IMG/VR virus record: IMGVR_UViG_3300042319_002693
Span: 1-25,949 of that record
Origin: a virus
DNA: 25,949 nucleotides
Reading direction: 5' to 3' (one strand)
The notes under the pieces are model-generated. The model worked only from the letters and a program-made list of their open reading frames with translations. It did no database searches and was not told where the DNA came from. Below are positions 23,882-25,949 of the stretch, piece by piece. The translations under genes were made by a program, and so were the position numbers. Each line of letters begins with the position of its first letter. Positions within the stretch are counted from its first letter, which is position 1.

Positions 23882-24754
23882 TTATAACACCCCAACACGG
23901 ATGTTATTCTTATACTTTGTTAAAATTCTATCTACCACAAGATTTCCAGTAGAGGCATTGAAGTTCTTTGCAAACTTAATCTTAAAATCATCATTGTCAA
24001 AGGACTCAATATACTTATTAAGATACTTCATATTATCGCTTGAGATATCTGCACACAAAAGTTTTGTAGCTTCTTGAATGTCTTGTGGAACTACCTTATA
24101 TCCAAAGTCTGCATCAATTACATAGTCATATCCGTCAGCAAATGCTCTAGACAGATATCTGTCTCTCCATACCTGTGGATATTCTGTCTTATTATCTTCT
24201 TCGTATACTGGAACAATTGAAGTCTTGTCCTTACTTATTGCAAAGGTTGTTTCATTGGTATTTGATGTTGAATCATACAAAAGAATTCCATTTTCATACA
24301 CCTTGTAAAGTTTATTAATTTTTTCATTAACTACTAAATAGTCAGATCCATTTCCAACAATCTCTTTTTCTTTTCTAACATATGCAAATCCTTGAGAAAC
24401 TTCTGAATCAATAATGTATCTTGCAATTCTTTCCATTTCTTTTACTTGATTAGTAGTTTTATTTAAATCTGTGGCAAGAGTAGAGATGTTTGTATATGGT
24501 CTAATAACATCAATATTTGTAGTAATAACAACTTCATCTAAATAATCATAAACGCTTGCATCTAATACTGCATCATAAGACGCATATTTTTCATCAAGTA
24601 AAAAAGAAACCTCTCCAGATCCATTTGCGGTAGCACTTGCTGAAACCACTATATCTGATAAAATGTCTGAATATTCAATGGTATAAACACCACTTGGGAC
24701 AAGGTCTGAAAACGAAACTGTTGGGACACTCCCATTAATTCTTAAAACTTCCAT
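23882..24754 (-). CDS. Head-tail adaptor (connector) protein (putative)
   Basis: The 290-residue protein has a beta-rich N-terminal part (residues 1-75), then a helical core resembling gp6/gp15-type adaptors (LATDLNKTTNQVKEMERIAR, about 92-111; IIDSEVSQGFAYVRKE). A beta insertion follows, then a C-terminal helical part (DIQEATKLLCADISSDNM). Adaptor proteins bind the portal and form the first ring of the neck. The extra N-terminal beta domain is longer than in the minimal family and may be a decoration. The start overlaps the stop of the small gene before it (TAATG). Confidence 0.62.
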   Translation of the reverse strand: MEVLRINGSVPTVSFSDLVPSGVYTIEYSDILSDIVVSASATANGSGEVSFLLDEKYASYDAVLDASVYDYLDEVVITTNIDVIRPYTNISTLATDLNKTTNQVKEMERIARYIIDSEVSQGFAYVRKEKEIVGNGSDYLVVNEKINKLYKVYENGILLYDSTSNTNETTFAISKDKTSIVPVYEEDNKTEYPQVWRDRYLSRAFADGYDYVIDADFGYKVVPQDIQEATKLLCADISSDNMKYLNKYIESFDNDDFKIKFAKNFNASTGNLVVDRILTKYKNNIRVGVL

Positions 24755-24945
24755 TATTTAACACCGAAAACTTCGGCTACCTCCTCTGGAGATGTGACTC
24801 TAATTTTGGGGAATTTACTAACCCATACATCAGCATCTTTCTTGCTTACAACATTATAACCTTTAGTAAGTTTACCAAGAGTTTTTTCGTAGACACTTGC
24901 ATTTTCTACAAATAAACAAACAAGATCATCTTTAACTTTTGTCAT
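24754..24945 (-). CDS. Small unknown protein after the major capsid gene
   Basis: The 63-residue protein has an N-terminal beta section and ends RVTSPEEVAEVFGVK, which looks like a small helical motif. I do not recognise it. It has no visible Shine-Dalgarno: the predicted transcript from the adjacent extended -10 starts only about 8 nt before the ATG, so it may be translated almost leaderless. It is coupled by TAATG to the adaptor gene, so its translation may set the level of the connector genes. Possible roles are capsid decoration or neck assembly. Confidence 0.62.
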   Translation of the reverse strand: MTKVKDDLVCLFVENASVYEKTLGKLTKGYNVVSKKDADVWVSKFPKIRVTSPEEVAEVFGVK

Positions 24946-24959
24946 AATACATCTATATT

Positions 24960-24968
24960 ATTATATCA
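24960..24968 (-). promoter_or_regulatory. Extended -10 promoter for the head-tail connector operon
   Basis: The minus strand reads TGATATAAT, a perfect TGNTATAAT, 15-18 nt after the capsid-gene hairpin. Predicted start near 24953 gives an 8-nt leader for the 63-residue gene. No clear -35 was seen. Confidence 0.55.
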
Positions 24969-24983
24969 TTTATAAATAGATGA

Positions 24984-25009
24984 AGGGGAGACAAATTAAT
25001 GCCTCCCCT
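24984..25009 (-). terminator. Terminator-like hairpin after the major capsid gene
   Basis: A 9-bp stem AGGGGAGGC/GTCTCCCCT (one G-U pair) closes an 8-nt loop ATTAATTT, 18 nt after the capsid stop codon. The tract after the stem (TCATCTATTT) is only moderately T-rich, so it may be a partial terminator or an RNA-stabilising 3' end. The loop is identical to that of the hairpin at 21336-21365. Confidence 0.68.
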
Positions 25010-25027
25010 CCAACGATAGAGTAAAAA

Positions 25028-25949
25028 TTACTCAGACATGAATGCTACTGCATCGGTTTCTTCGATTGCAACACCAAAGCGTAGGAATACTGTATATTCT
25101 ACAGTGTCTTTCTTTGGCTTGAATTCACGGTGTACTGTTACGTCTCTCTGGAAGCCCCAAATGCGGTTTTCTGGGAATGTAAGGGATACATAACCAGCTG
25201 GCATCAAAGGAACTTCAACTAATGGAAGACCAAGAACACGGTACTGAATTGGTGCACCAAGGGTTGCAGGAGCAACACCATCAATTACACGCTCAACAAT
25301 ACGCTCGGAATTCAAGTTACCCGAAGAACCAAGACCGTTGATAATTGCAGCAACGGTTTCGGTATCTGCGTAGAACTTCATGTTCGAACGAGAGCCACGG
25401 TACTTACGAGGCATTGCAAGAACAAGTCCCTGCAAGTCTTCAATATCTGTACCGTATGTTGCTGAATTACCATCAGCTTCGATTGAAACGAAGCCTTCAA
25501 GGATGTTAAGGAAGCTGTTTGTACCAGTTCCTGTACCATTGATAGCTAGATCTTCAAGATCGTTTGCAAATGCACGAGTCATTGTACGGACCAAGTGATC
25601 CTCAAGACCTGCACCTTCGATATTATCTTCAAGAGCTTCGCTAGATACTTCCCAGTCAAGACGAATCTTCTTGGTGGTTAGTGATACCTTGGTAAACTGA
25701 ACATCAGCATTTGTGTAGGTTGCATCAGCCTGGGCTGCTGCACGAATTACACGCTCTCCAACATTCATCTTTTCAAGCTCAGTTGTATTAGCTCTCATCG
25801 TGACTCTACGTCCGTCTTGTGCTAGTACCTGCTGTTCAAAGATATACTCGATAAACTGACGTGACTGTTCAGGCTGCAAAATACCGCCATCAGACACTAG
25901 ATCACCAACTGGGTTAGTATTGTCAAGAATTCCAGCTGCTGGAGTGCTT
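25028..25949 (-). CDS. Major capsid protein, HK97-fold (partial, N-terminus beyond right edge)
   Basis: A GTG at 25897 could be read as the start, but the same frame stays open for 17 more codons to the right edge (STPAAGILDNTNPVGDLVSD...). There is no stop, so the real start is probably outside the window. The visible part is at least 306 residues. It shows an N-terminal helical segment (EQSRQFIEYIFEQQVL), a section RLDWEVSSEALEDNIEG with the spine-helix character of HK97-type capsids, and a strand-rich C-terminus (ENRIWGFQRDVTVHREFKPK; YTVFLRFGVAIEETDAVAF) typical of the A and P domains. It is followed by a hairpin and a separate promoter, in keeping with very high expression. Whether a protease-cleaved scaffold domain precedes it cannot be seen here. 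Confidence 0.87.
   Translation of the reverse strand, partial: STPAAGILDNTNPVGDLVSDGGILQPEQSRQFIEYIFEQQVLAQDGRRVTMRANTTELEKMNVGERVIRAAAQADATYTNADVQFTKVSLTTKKIRLDWEVSSEALEDNIEGAGLEDHLVRTMTRAFANDLEDLAINGTGTGTNSFLNILEGFVSIEADGNSATYGTDIEDLQGLVLAMPRKYRGSRSNMKFYADTETVAAIINGLGSSGNLNSERIVERVIDGVAPATLGAPIQYRVLGLPLVEVPLMPAGYVSLTFPENRIWGFQRDVTVHREFKPKKDTVEYTVFLRFGVAIEETDAVAFMSE

Overview
The window is a contiguous piece of a tailed double-stranded DNA phage genome (Caudoviricetes, siphovirus-like). Every gene I can support lies on the minus strand, so transcription runs from the right edge to the left. Base composition is AT-rich (about one third G+C, estimated by eye). Ribosome-binding sites are mostly of the AGGAGG/GGAGG type. 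The style of the capsid protein, the frameshifted tail-chaperone pair and the PGEFVV repeats in the tape measure resemble phages of Actinobacteria. The host is an inference only, and I cannot name it. A separate major tail protein, a very long tape measure and the absence of any sheath gene point to a long, flexible, non-contractile tail.

Right part, 25949 to 20611 (head, neck, tail tube): major capsid protein (running off the right edge), a terminator, a small unknown protein, four connector/neck/tail-completion genes, the major tail protein, a second terminator, then the two tail-assembly chaperone frames joined by a probable -1 programmed frameshift. Middle part, 20611 to 5766 (tail shaft and tip): a 2248-residue tape measure, a 194-residue tail protein, a 1490-residue tail hub/tip protein, and four smaller tip or adhesion proteins. 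Left part, 5757 to 1 (replication and DNA modification): a MerR-like HTH protein, two small unknowns, a DnaB-type helicase, an HNH endonuclease beside a DNA methyltransferase (a possible restriction-modification pair), a small unknown, a DnaG-type primase, and a gp32-like single-strand DNA-binding protein cut by the left edge.

Genes are packed very tightly. Nine junctions are 1-nt stop/start overlaps (TAATG or TAGTG), which suggests translational coupling. No gene-free stretch exceeds about 115 bases. The two largest gaps with signals each carry a GC-rich hairpin followed by an extended -10 promoter (TGNTATAAT), and both hairpins have the same 8-base loop. A third extended -10 sits at the boundary between the tail-tip genes and the replication block. 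No tRNA, CRISPR array, insertion sequence, integrase, lysis gene or terminase was seen.

The points most worth a second look are the CCCAAAC frameshift site, the endonuclease-methyltransferase pair embedded in the replication operon, the same-loop terminator/promoter modules, and the unknown domain carried between PGEFVV modules of the tape measure.
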